A DNA stretch of 47,323 nucleotides from Candidatus Heimdallarchaeota archaeon LC_3 (GCA_001940645.1 MDVS01000017.1:1-47323); one strand, 5' to 3'. Shown: positions 1 through 9,136, counted from the stretch's first letter. Notes: a model not told the origin generated them from the letters alone. Numbers and translations are program-made.

Positions 1-193
1 TTCCTATTGAGGGTGCTCCACGAATAACCATTGTTTTAATATATTCAGCTGTTTTTTCTACTGTGTTTGAAGTTAGAACTTCAATTTTATATGGTAATAT
101 ACGTTGGTTAATGAAATATACTTCTAAAGTGGGTTCATTAAACCAGATAGCTTTTACATCTTTTTTCTGTCCATTATGAAAAAGAATCTCCAT
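1..193 (-). CDS. mtnA: Methylthioribose-1-phosphate isomerase, N-terminal part (cut by window edge)
   Basis: This is the first 64 codons of a minus-strand gene that runs off the left edge. It starts at an ATG at 193-191. The translation opens MEILFHNGQ and reaches the motif MVIRGAPSIG, which matches the (V/I)RGAPxIG signature of MtnA in the eIF2B-alpha-like fold. MtnA converts 5-methylthioribose-1-phosphate to methylthioribulose-1-phosphate in methionine salvage. The gene lies 11 bases downstream of the MTA/SAH deaminase gene on the same strand, so the two are probably one transcript. Related eIF2B-like proteins such as ribose-1,5-bisphosphate isomerase are the main alternative, but the deaminase neighbour favours MtnA. 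Confidence 0.85.
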   Translation of the reverse strand, partial: MEILFHNGQKKDVKAIWFNEPTLEVYFINQRILPYKIEVLTSNTVEKTAEYIKTMVIRGAPSIG

Positions 194-204
194 AAGATTT
201 AACC

Positions 205-1536
205 TCAATCATCTGAATTGATTGTGTAATCAGAACGATCTATCATTCCTTCTGTAGCTCTTTGAGCTGATTCCTTAAGATTCTCAATATTAATTGTTAG
301 AAATTTCCCATCTTTATAGAGTAATTTTCCATTTGACATAGTTAAAACTATTTGTGAATTTCCTGCTGAATAGATAAAGTTACTAAACGGCCTAATTATT
401 GGTGTAGTTGCCAATGAATTAAGATTTGCCACAACGATATCTGCTGGAGAGTTTTCTAATAATGCTCCTGAAAAGATTTCCTTTGAAAAGATATTTGCAC
501 CAGAAGAGGTAGCAAGAGCATAAGCCTCATATATATTCATTACTGTTGGATCATAATTCAGTCCTTTATGGATTAAAGAAATTAATCTGACTTCCTCTAA
601 CATATCTAGATTGTTATTTGACGCGCTTCCATCTGTTCCTAAGCAGACTTGAATATTTTGGTTAATATACTCTGGGAGAGGAGTAATACCTGCTGCAATC
701 TTTAAATTACTTTGTGGGCAAGATAATACTATGGTTTGATGTTTAGCTAATAGTTTTCTGTCATTTGCATCTGTATGTACGCAATGAGCCGCCATAATAA
801 CAGGTAAAGCCTCTAATTTATCCATTAAGGCAATTGGAGAACAATTCCGGTTCTTTATTGCTTCAGCAACCTCAAATTTAGTTTCGTTTAAATGAATATG
901 CATTTTTGTGTTTCTTTCTTTTGTTGCTTCTGTAATTTTGGCTAGCCATTCTTGTTCAATAGAATAAGTAGCATGAGGTCCAAAACCAATGAATATTCTA
1001 TCATCATATTTATGCCATCGATTAAAGACATCTATATTTTTTTGAAAACTTTTAGGAATAGTCTTAGATTCTGCTTGTCCTTCATGCTCGAATATACTAG
1101 GAGATAGAAATGCCTTTACTCCGGTCTCTTTCACTGCCTCAGCTATACTGTCAGCATAAAAGTATTGATCATTAAATGCTATTATTCCATTGGATATCAT
1201 TTCTGCAATACCAAGTAATGCTCCAATTTTTGCGTCAACAGCATTCATGACAGGCTCTACTTTCCATATATGATCATTTAACCATACTTGGAGTGACTGA
1301 TCATCACAGATACCACGTATAAGAGTTTCAGGAAGATGCGTATGACCATTAACAAATGGTGGTAAAATTAATCCTTTTGGATAAACAAAATATTCTGAAC
1401 CACGTGATAGTTGAGGGCTATTTGATTTCTTACCAAGATAAATTATCTTTTTGTTTTCTGTTATTACTCTAGCGTCTGATATAAGTTTATTAGATGGTGT
1501 CAATAACCATCCAGCATCAATCGTATAGGATTCCAT
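205..1536 (-). CDS. mtaD: 5-methylthioadenosine/S-adenosylhomocysteine deaminase
   Basis: A 443-residue protein of the amidohydrolase superfamily (TRZ/ATZ, cytosine-deaminase-like), the usual length for MtaD. The HxH metal motif is at residues 65-67 (NGHTHLPETLIRG). Further ligand motifs follow in order: MHIHLNE, AAHCVH and LGTDGSASNN, the last with the metal-binding Asp. The family deaminates methylthioadenosine or S-adenosylhomocysteine to the inosine forms. Its position just before mtnA, and an MTA/MTI-type phosphorylase elsewhere in the window, suggest the route MTA to MTI to methylthioribose-1-phosphate to methylthioribulose-1-phosphate. Other nucleoside deaminases or guanine-deaminase-like enzymes remain possible. 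The start is the first ATG, with an AT-rich 70-base gap to the next gene. Confidence 0.85.
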   Translation of the reverse strand: MESYTIDAGWLLTPSNKLISDARVITENKKIIYLGKKSNSPQLSRGSEYFVYPKGLILPPFVNGHTHLPETLIRGICDDQSLQVWLNDHIWKVEPVMNAVDAKIGALLGIAEMISNGIIAFNDQYFYADSIAEAVKETGVKAFLSPSIFEHEGQAESKTIPKSFQKNIDVFNRWHKYDDRIFIGFGPHATYSIEQEWLAKITEATKERNTKMHIHLNETKFEVAEAIKNRNCSPIALMDKLEALPVIMAAHCVHTDANDRKLLAKHQTIVLSCPQSNLKIAAGITPLPEYINQNIQVCLGTDGSASNNNLDMLEEVRLISLIHKGLNYDPTVMNIYEAYALATSSGANIFSKEIFSGALLENSPADIVVANLNSLATTPIIRPFSNFIYSAGNSQIVLTMSNGKLLYKDGKFLTINIENLKESAQRATEGMIDRSDYTINSDD

Positions 1537-1605
1537 AGAAAGGAAACTAATAGTTTTAGTTTAAAAATTCTTAGCCTAACTTCATTTTACCTAATTTTTT
1601 CTAAA

Positions 1606-2400
1606 TTAATTGTAATCTCTTCTTAAATTTTGTGCAATTGAATTTGCTTCTTCCCATACTTCTTTAGAGATTAATGGTTTGTGTTTTGAATTCATGTTTT
1701 CATTTCCTAAGTAAAAGTTGTTCAAAATTATATTTTTTATTTGTTGTCTGTTCCAAGTAGAATGTTTTGGTCTCAACCGTTTTTTCTGTTGTATTACTTG
1801 CATAGGAGGAGGAACACTTTTATTATTAAGTTGTTTTGCGACTTCGGCATAACTTCTGTCTTTTAGAAAGGAATTAAATATCCATTGAACAATATTTCCA
1901 GGTTCACGTAGCTTTAAAGGCTTGGATTTGCGTGTACCATTTTCTAGACTTGGATGAATTAATCCTTGTTTTAAATAATAACCAAAAGGAACTTTAATTC
2001 TGTTATTTGAAGAAAAAAATAATTTATTTTCGAGATCATTATTAAGTTTGAAATAATTATCATTTATTGGATATATACTTACTCCTGAACTTTGAAACTC
2101 TTCTATCAATAGTTTAAGATCAGAAAGATTCTCTCCCAATATATCAATGCTAGGGACAGCAACCATATCATATTTTTTATGTGATTTGATATCATTCATT
2201 AATTGATCGAGCATTGGAGTTGAATTTTTACTGGTTCTATTTCGTTCGGATGATTTAATAATATCATAGTAATAAATAGGAGTGAATACTATTCCTGGCT
2301 TCTTAATTGAGTTAATTTTAGTTTTTAATTCTTTATTAATATCTTGAATTTTTTCAAAATCCTTTCCTTGACAATATAATGCAACATTTATATTAAGCAT
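1606..2400 (-). CDS. Serine-recombinase-like protein lacking catalytic residues
   Basis: The 264-residue protein has the layout of a large serine recombinase. A degenerate resolvase-like N-terminal domain spans about residues 1-120. A Recombinase-type DNA-binding domain follows (about 135-260), with VPFGYYLKQG, a Sxx(E)VAKxLN helix and WNRQQIKNIILNNFYLG. In active enzymes the N-terminus reads roughly YxRVSTxxQ and the mid-domain DRxxR. Here the first is LYCQGKD, with no serine nucleophile, and the second is DILGE at 86-90, so both catalytic arginines are missing. The reading frame is intact with no stop, which argues against a fresh pseudogene. I infer a domesticated DNA-binding protein. No attachment sites were recognised nearby. 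Confidence 0.7.
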   Translation of the reverse strand: MLNINVALYCQGKDFEKIQDINKELKTKINSIKKPGIVFTPIYYYDIIKSSERNRTSKNSTPMLDQLMNDIKSHKKYDMVAVPSIDILGENLSDLKLLIEEFQSSGVSIYPINDNYFKLNNDLENKLFFSSNNRIKVPFGYYLKQGLIHPSLENGTRKSKPLKLREPGNIVQWIFNSFLKDRSYAEVAKQLNNKSVPPPMQVIQQKKRLRPKHSTWNRQQIKNIILNNFYLGNENMNSKHKPLISKEVWEEANSIAQNLRRDYN

Positions 2401-3039
2401 GGTAAATCTCTTACTTATTCAAAGATAAAAATTTATTCAAGTATTATTTTTCTATTAAACAATTTTAGTATATCATTTTTCTTATTAGTTAAATATGTCG
2501 GATTTTATCAAACATTCCAATAAAAATTATTTATATTTCCATCCTTCTTCTTTGAAGATAATTCTGATAAATTGAATCTATTCGTGATGAAACACTTAAG
2601 TTGATTCTTGATGAAAAAAATATTAATTTTTTGGAATTATTATTTCTCATATAACCTGATTAATATCAATTATAAATGAAAACTGATGAATTAATGTTAA
2701 AAAGAATTAAATATCAAAAATAGTAGCATTGATCAAATATCTATAAACGAAAAATTTATTTAATTACATTATTGGTAGACTTTTTCCAAAGTCCGAGAAA
2801 AATTTTAAAAAATATATACATTTTCTTCTTTTTTTTTTTATTTTGAGGATTGTGTTAGAAAAATTTTCTAAATATTATAAACTATGTGCAAAATAAAATA
2901 TTACTATTTTGAAAAAACTCTTAAATCCAACATGAAATTATAACTATGGAATACAATTAATTTAATAACAACTTCATTTGTTAGTAATTTTAAATATTAA
3001 TATTATAAAATTCGTCTTTATATTATTCTGGTTTCTAAA
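2401..3039. other. Long AT-rich intergenic region without recognisable gene
   Basis: About 640 bases between the recombinase-like gene and the next plus-strand gene. No convincing reading frame, tRNA-like fold or clear inverted repeat was seen. It contains a run of T at about 2826-2841, which could act as a terminator on the plus strand, and a TATA-like TTTATATT at about 3016-3023 just before the downstream start. Confidence 0.5.
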
Positions 3040-3360
3040 ATGTCATTCGGATCTTCTCCTTCCTCTATTCCCTCTCCATCCACGATTTTGACTATACAGC
3101 CAGAGCAATCCTTGTGGGCATGGGTTTCAGATGAGGCAGAAACACTAAAACGGGATTTTTCAACCGTTAGATGTTTATTGTTAGAAAGGTATGAAGAGGA
3201 AGCATTGAAAGTCTGGAGATTTCCAAGTACATTGGAAGCTATGAGAACTAAAGAAGTTTTTATAAAATTCAGAGGAAAAGACCATACTAATTTAGTTATT
3301 ATATCTTTCGATTTGAATAAAAATTCAGACAACCCACCTTCTGGTTTACCAGCTCAATAG
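3040..3360 (+). CDS. Small hypothetical protein (106 aa)
   Basis: Not recognised. The predicted protein has a Ser/Pro-rich N-terminus (residues 1-18) followed by an apparently folded part with a charged helix (DEAETLKRDF) and alternating strands such as VFIKFRGKD and LVIISFDLN. Codons in this frame show the A/T-ending bias of the neighbours, whereas the opposite-strand frame over the same bases reads like a shadow. It ends 22 bases before the APH-type kinase gene on the same strand, so co-transcription is likely. The compact alternation of helix and strands resembles small archaeal alpha/beta proteins such as Pcc1, but I saw no diagnostic motif. Confidence 0.5.
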   Translation: MSFGSSPSSIPSPSTILTIQPEQSLWAWVSDEAETLKRDFSTVRCLLLERYEEEALKVWRFPSTLEAMRTKEVFIKFRGKDHTNLVIISFDLNKNSDNPPSGLPAQ

Positions 3361-3382
3361 CGTTAGAATCATTAGGATTTGT

Positions 3383-4540
3383 ATGATGAGAGAACTACAA
3401 GAATCAGAAATCCTTAGGATAAAAGAATCTTTTTTAGAAAATAAAGATGAAATTCAACTAAGTGAATCTAATATTGAAACTGATCTTCAAATTGATTTAC
3501 TGAGTGGTGGATCATCAAATATAAATTATCGGGTAAAATGCAAGAAAAATTCTAAAAAGTTTTTCGTTAAACATCAAACTATTCCTCCTATTTCGATAAA
3601 TTATTCGAATAATTTAGAACGTGAATTTACTGTTGCGAAATATTTATCTAAACCATCGATAGATCTTTCACCAAGACCCTACTATCTAGATATTAAAAGA
3701 AAAATAATGGTAACCGATTTTGTAAGAGGTTACCATCCTAAAATTCATGATAAAAACATAGGAAAGATTTTACGTCAAATAGGAATGGCTATAAGTAAGT
3801 TTCGAAAATTTCCACCTGAATTACTTCAATTCCTTAATACAGGAACTAGAATTTGTCCCCGAGAATTTTTTCACAAAGTAATCAAGCCATCAATATATAA
3901 AATGGCTACTCAAAGTCTTTTTGATGGTTCATCATCTTTTTATCAATTTTTAGAGGAAATTCAGTCAGTGTTATTACAAAGATTAGAATATGAACCTAAT
4001 CATGATTGTACTGTTGATTGGAGTATAGTAAAAGATAATCCGGGAGAAACACCATTTGGACTTATACATAATGATTTAGCATTTAGAAATATAATAGTTA
4101 AACCAAATTATCGACTAAGTTTCATTGATTTCGAATTTGCAGACTTTGGAGACCTAGCTTATGATTTAGCATACTTGATTTCAGAAAATCAACTTTTAGA
4201 TACGCAATCAAAAATAATAATTCAAAATTGTGAACTTAATCCACGAATACTTGACCGAACAAATCGTTATATTAAAATATTTCTCCCGTTGCTAGAATTA
4301 GCTAATGCTCATTGGACATTAAATCACATTTCGAAAGTTATTAGTGGTGATCATACAATGAAAGATTTTCAACTCCCTTCAACGATATCACAAAATTTAG
4401 AGTATGTGAAGTGGAAAATTAGAAGATTAGCGTCCATTTTACCATTAAAATCTCCTATATTCAATGAACATCAGATATTTTTTGAAATACAGGATGCGTT
4501 AAAAATATTTGAAACTCAAATTTTAATTTCGGGAAAGTAA
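3383..4540 (+). CDS. Aminoglycoside phosphotransferase/choline-kinase-like kinase
   Basis: A 385-residue protein with the APH-type protein-kinase-like fold. A glycine-rich nucleotide loop lies near residues 40-46 (LSGGSSNIN), and a probable ATP-anchoring lysine follows in FFVKHQ. The catalytic loop HNDLAFRN is at 229-236, with D231 as the expected catalytic base and N236 as metal ligand. The DFG-equivalent DFEFADFGD begins at 249. The family phosphorylates small-molecule hydroxyls (choline, ethanolamine, homoserine, aminoglycosides, sugars); the substrate here cannot be read from sequence. The next gene on the strand is a DUF2064 nucleotidyltransferase-like protein about 30 bases away, which would fit a small-molecule or head-group modification pathway. 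There are two consecutive ATGs; either could be the start. Confidence 0.8.
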   Translation: MMRELQESEILRIKESFLENKDEIQLSESNIETDLQIDLLSGGSSNINYRVKCKKNSKKFFVKHQTIPPISINYSNNLEREFTVAKYLSKPSIDLSPRPYYLDIKRKIMVTDFVRGYHPKIHDKNIGKILRQIGMAISKFRKFPPELLQFLNTGTRICPREFFHKVIKPSIYKMATQSLFDGSSSFYQFLEEIQSVLLQRLEYEPNHDCTVDWSIVKDNPGETPFGLIHNDLAFRNIIVKPNYRLSFIDFEFADFGDLAYDLAYLISENQLLDTQSKIIIQNCELNPRILDRTNRYIKIFLPLLELANAHWTLNHISKVISGDHTMKDFQLPSTISQNLEYVKWKIRRLASILPLKSPIFNEHQIFFEIQDALKIFETQILISGK

Positions 4541-4569
4541 ACTTAATAGAACTTGATAAAAATTAATTA

Positions 4570-5355
4570 ATGAAGTGTATTATTACAGAGGTTAGGAGTT
4601 TAACTTTGTCTTCAGCTTTAATCGTATTTACAAAAGTTCCACAAAAAGGGAAAGTTAAAACAAGATTGAATGAGTTCCTTAATACTGAGCAGATTGAATC
4701 CTTACAGATTGCAATGATAAAAGATTGTATTGAATCAGGTTTGAAAGCAGAATATGAAAGGATAATTTTTTCAATTACCCCGGAAGATGCAAAAGAAGAA
4801 TTTGTTGAAAAAATCAACCTTAAAAGCAATTCATCAACAAAAATTGAGTTTATTACACAAAAAGGAGAAACTTTCGATACTCGTTTCCATCGATCTGTTA
4901 AAGATGGATTTGGTATGAAAGAAATCAATAAGTTAGCGATTATTGGGAGTGACTGTCCGTTTATTAATCCTGTGATTCATGATGATCTACTTAAACATTT
5001 GGATGATCCATCAAACGTTGTTTTAGGGTGGTCTAAAGATGGAGGTGTCTATATTGTTGGTTTGTCAAAAATATTGGGTAAGAATTTTAATTTTCAGGAT
5101 AAGTTTTCGGGTGGAATCGAAAGTTGGTTATTAATTGAGGAAGCTGAAAAAAACAAATTAGTAGTTAAGGATCTGCCAGAACTTACCGATATCGATACCC
5201 CAGAAGATTTAAGACATGCATATATCTTATGCAAAAATTTGAAAAAGGCCGGTCTTTTCTATCCAAAGCATACAGACGAAGCTTTTGATAATATTGGATT
5301 ATACATAGAAGATCAAGAAGATAATAGAAGTCGAAATATAAAAGTAAAAAAATGA
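4570..5355 (+). CDS. DUF2064 / TIGR04282-type nucleotidyltransferase-like protein
   Basis: A 261-residue GT-A-fold protein of the DUF2064 family. Signatures in order are FTKVPQKGKVKTRL at the N-terminus (nucleotide-binding loop), IGSDCP in the middle, DGGVYIVGL and TDIDTPEDL near the end. These proteins resemble CofC-like guanylyltransferases and are often encoded with a GT2 glycosyltransferase in clusters linked to arsenosugar or selenodomain genes. Here the next gene, converging on it, is indeed a GT2 enzyme, and an arsM remnant lies 8 kb away. The link to arsenic is therefore suggestive only. It follows the APH kinase gene closely and probably shares its transcript. Confidence 0.8.
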   Translation: MKCIITEVRSLTLSSALIVFTKVPQKGKVKTRLNEFLNTEQIESLQIAMIKDCIESGLKAEYERIIFSITPEDAKEEFVEKINLKSNSSTKIEFITQKGETFDTRFHRSVKDGFGMKEINKLAIIGSDCPFINPVIHDDLLKHLDDPSNVVLGWSKDGGVYIVGLSKILGKNFNFQDKFSGGIESWLLIEEAEKNKLVVKDLPELTDIDTPEDLRHAYILCKNLKKAGLFYPKHTDEAFDNIGLYIEDQEDNRSRNIKVKK

Positions 5356-5358
5356 CAT

Positions 5359-6051
5359 TTATCGAATATATCTAATTAAAATTGTCATTATCTGGAATAG
5401 AGATAATAACGAATTAAAAAAATCTCCAGAAATTTTCGAATTACCACTTAATCTATTGAAGTGCCGAATTGGTATCTCTCCTACCTTTTTATCCATTTTC
5501 AAAGCTTTAATCGTCATTTCAAATGTCCAACCGTAATAATTATCTGTCATATTAAGTTCTTTGAGGACATCAGATTTTATTATACGCATTGGACCATTAT
5601 CTTTTAGAGGGTAGCGATATAGGATGCTTATTAATCGTGCAAAGAAAATATTAGCGATTCTAACCTTGCTAGGCATTCTATGAAAATATTCCTTTCTTGA
5701 TCCTAGAATAAGATCAAGTTTGTATCTTTTCATGAATTCTAACAAAATTTCTAAATCTTGGGGATGTTCACTTACATCTGCATCAAAAAACGAAATGAAT
5801 TCTGTTTGTGGATATTTCGATATCACGTACTTTATTCCTTGTTTGCATGCATTTCCGTATCCAACTCTCGGTTCATACACTACTTCCCAACCTTTTTTTT
5901 CCGCAAATTTACCAGAACCATCCGAAGAACCATTATCAACTAAAATTGGATTGAATCTATCAGAAAGGTCAGTAAATAATTTGATTAGTACTTTAAGGTT
6001 AGAAAGTTCATTCCTACAAGGAATAATAACTGGAATAATCTTTTGAATCAT
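5359..6051 (-). CDS. Family 2 glycosyltransferase, dolichol-phosphate-mannose-synthase-like
   Basis: A 230-residue GT2 protein. The N-terminal strand IIPCRNEL, the nucleotide-sugar motif VDNGSSDGS, the DxD-type FFDADVSEHP and the acceptor-loop region with LGSRKEYF and YGWTFEMTIKAL are all in place. There is no clear C-terminal membrane domain, although the last 20 residues are hydrophobic. It probably transfers a sugar from a nucleotide donor to a lipid carrier or small molecule at the membrane. It converges with the DUF2064 gene with only 3 bases between stops; that pairing is frequent for TIGR04282/TIGR04283-type genes. The donor and acceptor are unknown. Confidence 0.85.
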   Translation of the reverse strand: MIQKIIPVIIPCRNELSNLKVLIKLFTDLSDRFNPILVDNGSSDGSGKFAEKKGWEVVYEPRVGYGNACKQGIKYVISKYPQTEFISFFDADVSEHPQDLEILLEFMKRYKLDLILGSRKEYFHRMPSKVRIANIFFARLISILYRYPLKDNGPMRIIKSDVLKELNMTDNYYGWTFEMTIKALKMDKKVGEIPIRHFNRLSGNSKISGDFFNSLLSLFQIMTILIRYIR

Positions 6052-6103
6052 TGAAATTCATTTTCAATTTAAAATAAAGAAAAAATTGGAGAGAAGTAAG
6101 GTT

Positions 6104-7207
6104 TTATTTTTTTCTTCGCTTTCTTCTAGCTTCAGCACGCTCTTTAGCGGACAGAATTGGTTTAGTTGCTTCTTTTACTTCAGCTTCCTTTGAACTAATT
6201 GAATGTTTTGGAGTAATTTTAACTTTTCCTTCGGTGGCAGAAGAAATCACCGATTTTAATGAATATTTTTCTCCTGAGAGTTTACTTAACAACCACATAT
6301 AGAAAAAAGTTACTGGAAACCCAGTAAATATACCTGTTAGAATCAAAACTAATATAATTACTGATAATGTACTAACTAGTGTTGTATTATCACTTAAAAC
6401 ACCACTTAAATCTTTATATTGGATAAAGAATAGGGCATAAAGCGATATCACAAAGAATAATAATGAAAATATAAATGTAGCCATTATTAACCTTTTATAG
6501 AAAACATTACTGTAATTCTCAATTTTTTCTCCCCCAACAATTGGTCTACCTAGTTTTTGGACAATTGAATTCCAGACAACTTTATCTAAGTAATCGTACG
6601 ATTTTCGAGGCAAAGCAAAAATATTCTCGAATACTGATTTTAAACCTTCTATGATTCTTTCCAAAATTCTACTTTCAAGGATTAATAATATAACAATAGC
6701 TCCAATGAAACCAATTATTGCAACGAAAATAAAGGACATCAAAAAATCTGATGAAAAAACATCAAGAACAAAATCCTTCAAGCTAACAAGCAAATCCCAT
6801 ATTGCACCTAAGATTATGGTAATTACATCTATTATTCCGACAATGATTCCTCCAATAAAGGATAAAAAGTTACTTATATCCTGAAGTTGGAGTAATACTT
6901 CATCTTGAGCAACGAGGAAGCCAAATAAACCGAAAATGATTCCAAGCATAATACCTATAATTGTTAAAAATAGTGGCCAGGAACTGATAAACTTGATTTC
7001 TTCCTTGGTTAGTGGTCTAGCTGATTTAGTTATTAAGAACATGCGTAAACGCCCAAGATTTCTCCAGATATAAATAAAAGGATAGAATACTATAGCTAAT
7101 ATTCTCCAAATAAATAGCAATAAACCTGATCCTAAAGCAATAAAATCTTCAGCTTGTATACCATCTGAAAGGTCAAATTTCGCCTTAGTCTTTTCTTCAC
7201 TTGCCAT
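6104..7207 (-). CDS. Multi-pass membrane protein, paralogue of the upstream gene
   Basis: The 367-residue product has about six hydrophobic segments (near residues 24-50, 74-98, 112-146, 155-177, 238-262 and 280-310) and a highly basic C-terminal tail ending KAERAEARRKRRKK-like. It has no recognised family. It is homologous to the protein encoded just upstream: both have a YPFIYIW/YPLIWTG segment, then an (I/F)xxSWPLFLTIIG-type motif, a long loop, and a (K)LGRPIVGGE/GLGRRTVGGT motif before the last two membrane spans. The ATG directly follows the stop codon of the upstream gene, so the pair is translated from one message and may form a heteromeric complex. Function unknown. Confidence 0.7.
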   Translation of the reverse strand: MASEEKTKAKFDLSDGIQAEDFIALGSGLLLFIWRILAIVFYPFIYIWRNLGRLRMFLITKSARPLTKEEIKFISSWPLFLTIIGIMLGIIFGLFGFLVAQDEVLLQLQDISNFLSFIGGIIVGIIDVITIILGAIWDLLVSLKDFVLDVFSSDFLMSFIFVAIIGFIGAIVILLILESRILERIIEGLKSVFENIFALPRKSYDYLDKVVWNSIVQKLGRPIVGGEKIENYSNVFYKRLIMATFIFSLLFFVISLYALFFIQYKDLSGVLSDNTTLVSTLSVIILVLILTGIFTGFPVTFFYMWLLSKLSGEKYSLKSVISSATEGKVKITPKHSISSKEAEVKEATKPILSAKERAEARRKRRKK

Positions 7208-8593
7208 TTAGATACCCTCCTCTAATTCACCACGGAAATCTGCAATATCCTCGTATAAATATTCTTTTCTCTCCTTGATTTCATTATGAAGTTCTGGTAC
7301 TATACCGAATTTTTTCTGTAAATTTGACAATCTATCAATAGCTTTGGTTAATTCTATCTCAGATTCTTTTTCTAAACCTTCTTTTTCTAATTCAACTATT
7401 ATTTTAATTTTTTTGTTAAACAAAGTCTTATTCACAAGATGTTTCGAATATAACTTCCAATCTTTTATTGTAGCATCCGTCCAATGGCGTTGAAAGTCTT
7501 CTTCATTTATATCCGTTATTTTCGCAACTTTAGACACGTCTAGTACTGGATATTTTTTAATTTTTTGATTTAAATGACTTACCAAGGACTGGTGTCTGAC
7601 TTGATCAATTGAAGCACCATCAGCTCTGTATTTTTCACCAGAAATTTTGTTTAATAACATCACAAGGATAAATGTTAAAACAAAACCTGATATAACTCCA
7701 GAAACAAAAAGAACCAATAATAATTTTCCAGTGGTGCTTAAAATTGTATCAGAATTACTGGTAAAGTCAATTCCTTGGGGTGTTAAAATTTCCGAGATTA
7801 AAAGCATTATTCCCCAAATAAAGCTCCAAATAGCGTAAAGTACTACTAACCAGACAACTCTTTGATAAAATGTTCTTGTCCTATTTGTAACAAGTGTCCC
7901 ACCTACTGTTCTTCTTCCTAGTCCTTTAGAGAATCTGAAGTATACTCTGTCAAGTAAATCATAAAGCCACCGTGGAAAATCTGTAATTCCTAAGCCAATA
8001 TATCCAATTTTTCTTAAAATAATATTTACATACTCAGTTTCGCTAATAATTAAATAAAGAGCAACGATCACTGAAACTATGATCATTACAACAATAACTA
8101 AAAACAAAGGATCTTTAATAAGGAAATCAAATAGTTTAACAAAAGCATCTAGCATACCCAGTAGAATATCATAAATTAACCTTAATACAAAAACAAAACC
8201 ACTCCATATTCCTTTAAGGATATTAACTATACCATCAAAACCTCTTGTTAAGTCTGCAATAAATTCTGAAATTGTATCATTAAATCTAATCCAAGCAATA
8301 GCACCTATAACGATGGCGACTAAACTACCTAATATAGTCATAAATATAGGCAAAGATTCTACAAAAGCAATTTCAGAATGGTTAAGCGGCTTGTTTTTAT
8401 TTTTCTTTCCCCCTCCAAGGAAACTCCACATTCTAACAAATTCTTTGCCTGTCCATATCAATGGATAAAAAATAATTTCTAATATTACTCTAATGAAATG
8501 TAATATCACTCTAAAAATATTTTGTACTACATCAATATCATCCGAATCTTGATTATCCGCTTTTTTTTCTTCTGTTACATCAACATTAGCCAT
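7208..8593 (-). CDS. Multi-pass membrane protein with cytoplasmic helical C-terminus
   Basis: The first gene of a two-gene membrane-protein operon, about 461 residues from the preferred start. It has about six membrane segments and a soluble, charged helical C-terminal domain of roughly 120 residues that its shorter paralogue lacks. Conserved landmarks shared with the paralogue are the FYPLIW segment, SLPIFMTILG and the GLGRRTVGGT motif. I prefer the ATG at 8593 (MANVDVTEEKK) over the one at 8629: a TATA-like TATAATAAAATA at about 8610-8625 overlaps the longer start, and the shorter form aligns with MASEEKTK of the paralogue. Family and role are not recognised; a scaffold or channel-like complex is possible but unproven. 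Confidence 0.65.
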   Translation of the reverse strand: MANVDVTEEKKADNQDSDDIDVVQNIFRVILHFIRVILEIIFYPLIWTGKEFVRMWSFLGGGKKNKNKPLNHSEIAFVESLPIFMTILGSLVAIVIGAIAWIRFNDTISEFIADLTRGFDGIVNILKGIWSGFVFVLRLIYDILLGMLDAFVKLFDFLIKDPLFLVIVVMIIVSVIVALYLIISETEYVNIILRKIGYIGLGITDFPRWLYDLLDRVYFRFSKGLGRRTVGGTLVTNRTRTFYQRVVWLVVLYAIWSFIWGIMLLISEILTPQGIDFTSNSDTILSTTGKLLLVLFVSGVISGFVLTFILVMLLNKISGEKYRADGASIDQVRHQSLVSHLNQKIKKYPVLDVSKVAKITDINEEDFQRHWTDATIKDWKLYSKHLVNKTLFNKKIKIIVELEKEGLEKESEIELTKAIDRLSNLQKKFGIVPELHNEIKERKEYLYEDIADFRGELEEGI

Positions 8594-8816
8594 TTTTCTG
8601 AACCGACCTATTTTATTATAGAAAGTCATGGGTAAATAGAAAATAAACCATGCTTATTGTGTTTGAATTCTTGCATTAATCAGACTAAAAGGTTTTTTGT
8701 TTTAAGTTTTCTGAGTTTCACAAAAATTTCTAAATAATAATAAAATGATCAAAATATCGATTGAAAATTATTTATTATTTAAAAAAGTATTATTATACGT
8801 CTTTTGAGGAATTATA

Positions 8817-9128
8817 ATGACCAAAGAAGCTTTACAAGCAATTAGAGATGCTGAATCAAAAGTAAAAAACATAATTAATGAAGCAAAACAAAATGCTAAA
8901 AAACAAATCGAAATAGCAAAACAAAACGCTGAAAAAATGATTTCTGAGGCTAAAACTAAAGAAACAAAATTATTCGACGAGGAAAGGAATAAATCTAAAT
9001 CAGAAGTTGAAAAAGACACCGAAAGTATTAAACAATTAACTGAGAAAGAAAAACAATCTATTTTGGATAAATTTAGCTCAAAAAAGGATGAAGCTGTTAA
9101 TTCATTAATTAAAGAAATATTAGAATAA
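8817..9128 (+). CDS. ahaH: A-type ATPase subunit H-like coiled-coil protein
   Basis: A 103-residue protein that is almost all Lys/Glu/Ala heptads, opening TKEALQAIRDAESKVKNII and continuing with repeated EAKQNAKK-type elements. Length, start and the drop in helix propensity near the end resemble AhaH/AtpH, the peripheral-stalk coiled coil of A/V-type ATP synthases. A Shine-Dalgarno-like GAGG lies 8 bases before the ATG, and a TATA-like TTTATTATTTAAAA at about 8769-8782. No other ATPase subunit lies in the window, so this would be an orphan stalk subunit or an unrelated coiled coil. Low-complexity coiled coils make family calls unreliable. Confidence 0.55.
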   Translation: MTKEALQAIRDAESKVKNIINEAKQNAKKQIEIAKQNAEKMISEAKTKETKLFDEERNKSKSEVEKDTESIKQLTEKEKQSILDKFSSKKDEAVNSLIKEILE

Positions 9129-9136
9129 TCTGTTAT

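Noticed and set aside
2820..2850. T-rich tract as part of a structured RNA
   Set aside because: No pairing partner or stem was found; it is treated only as a possible terminator.
3018..3332. Minus-strand frame of 104 codons opposite the gene at 3040-3360
   Set aside because: It overlaps completely; codon pattern and gene spacing to the APH kinase favour the plus strand.
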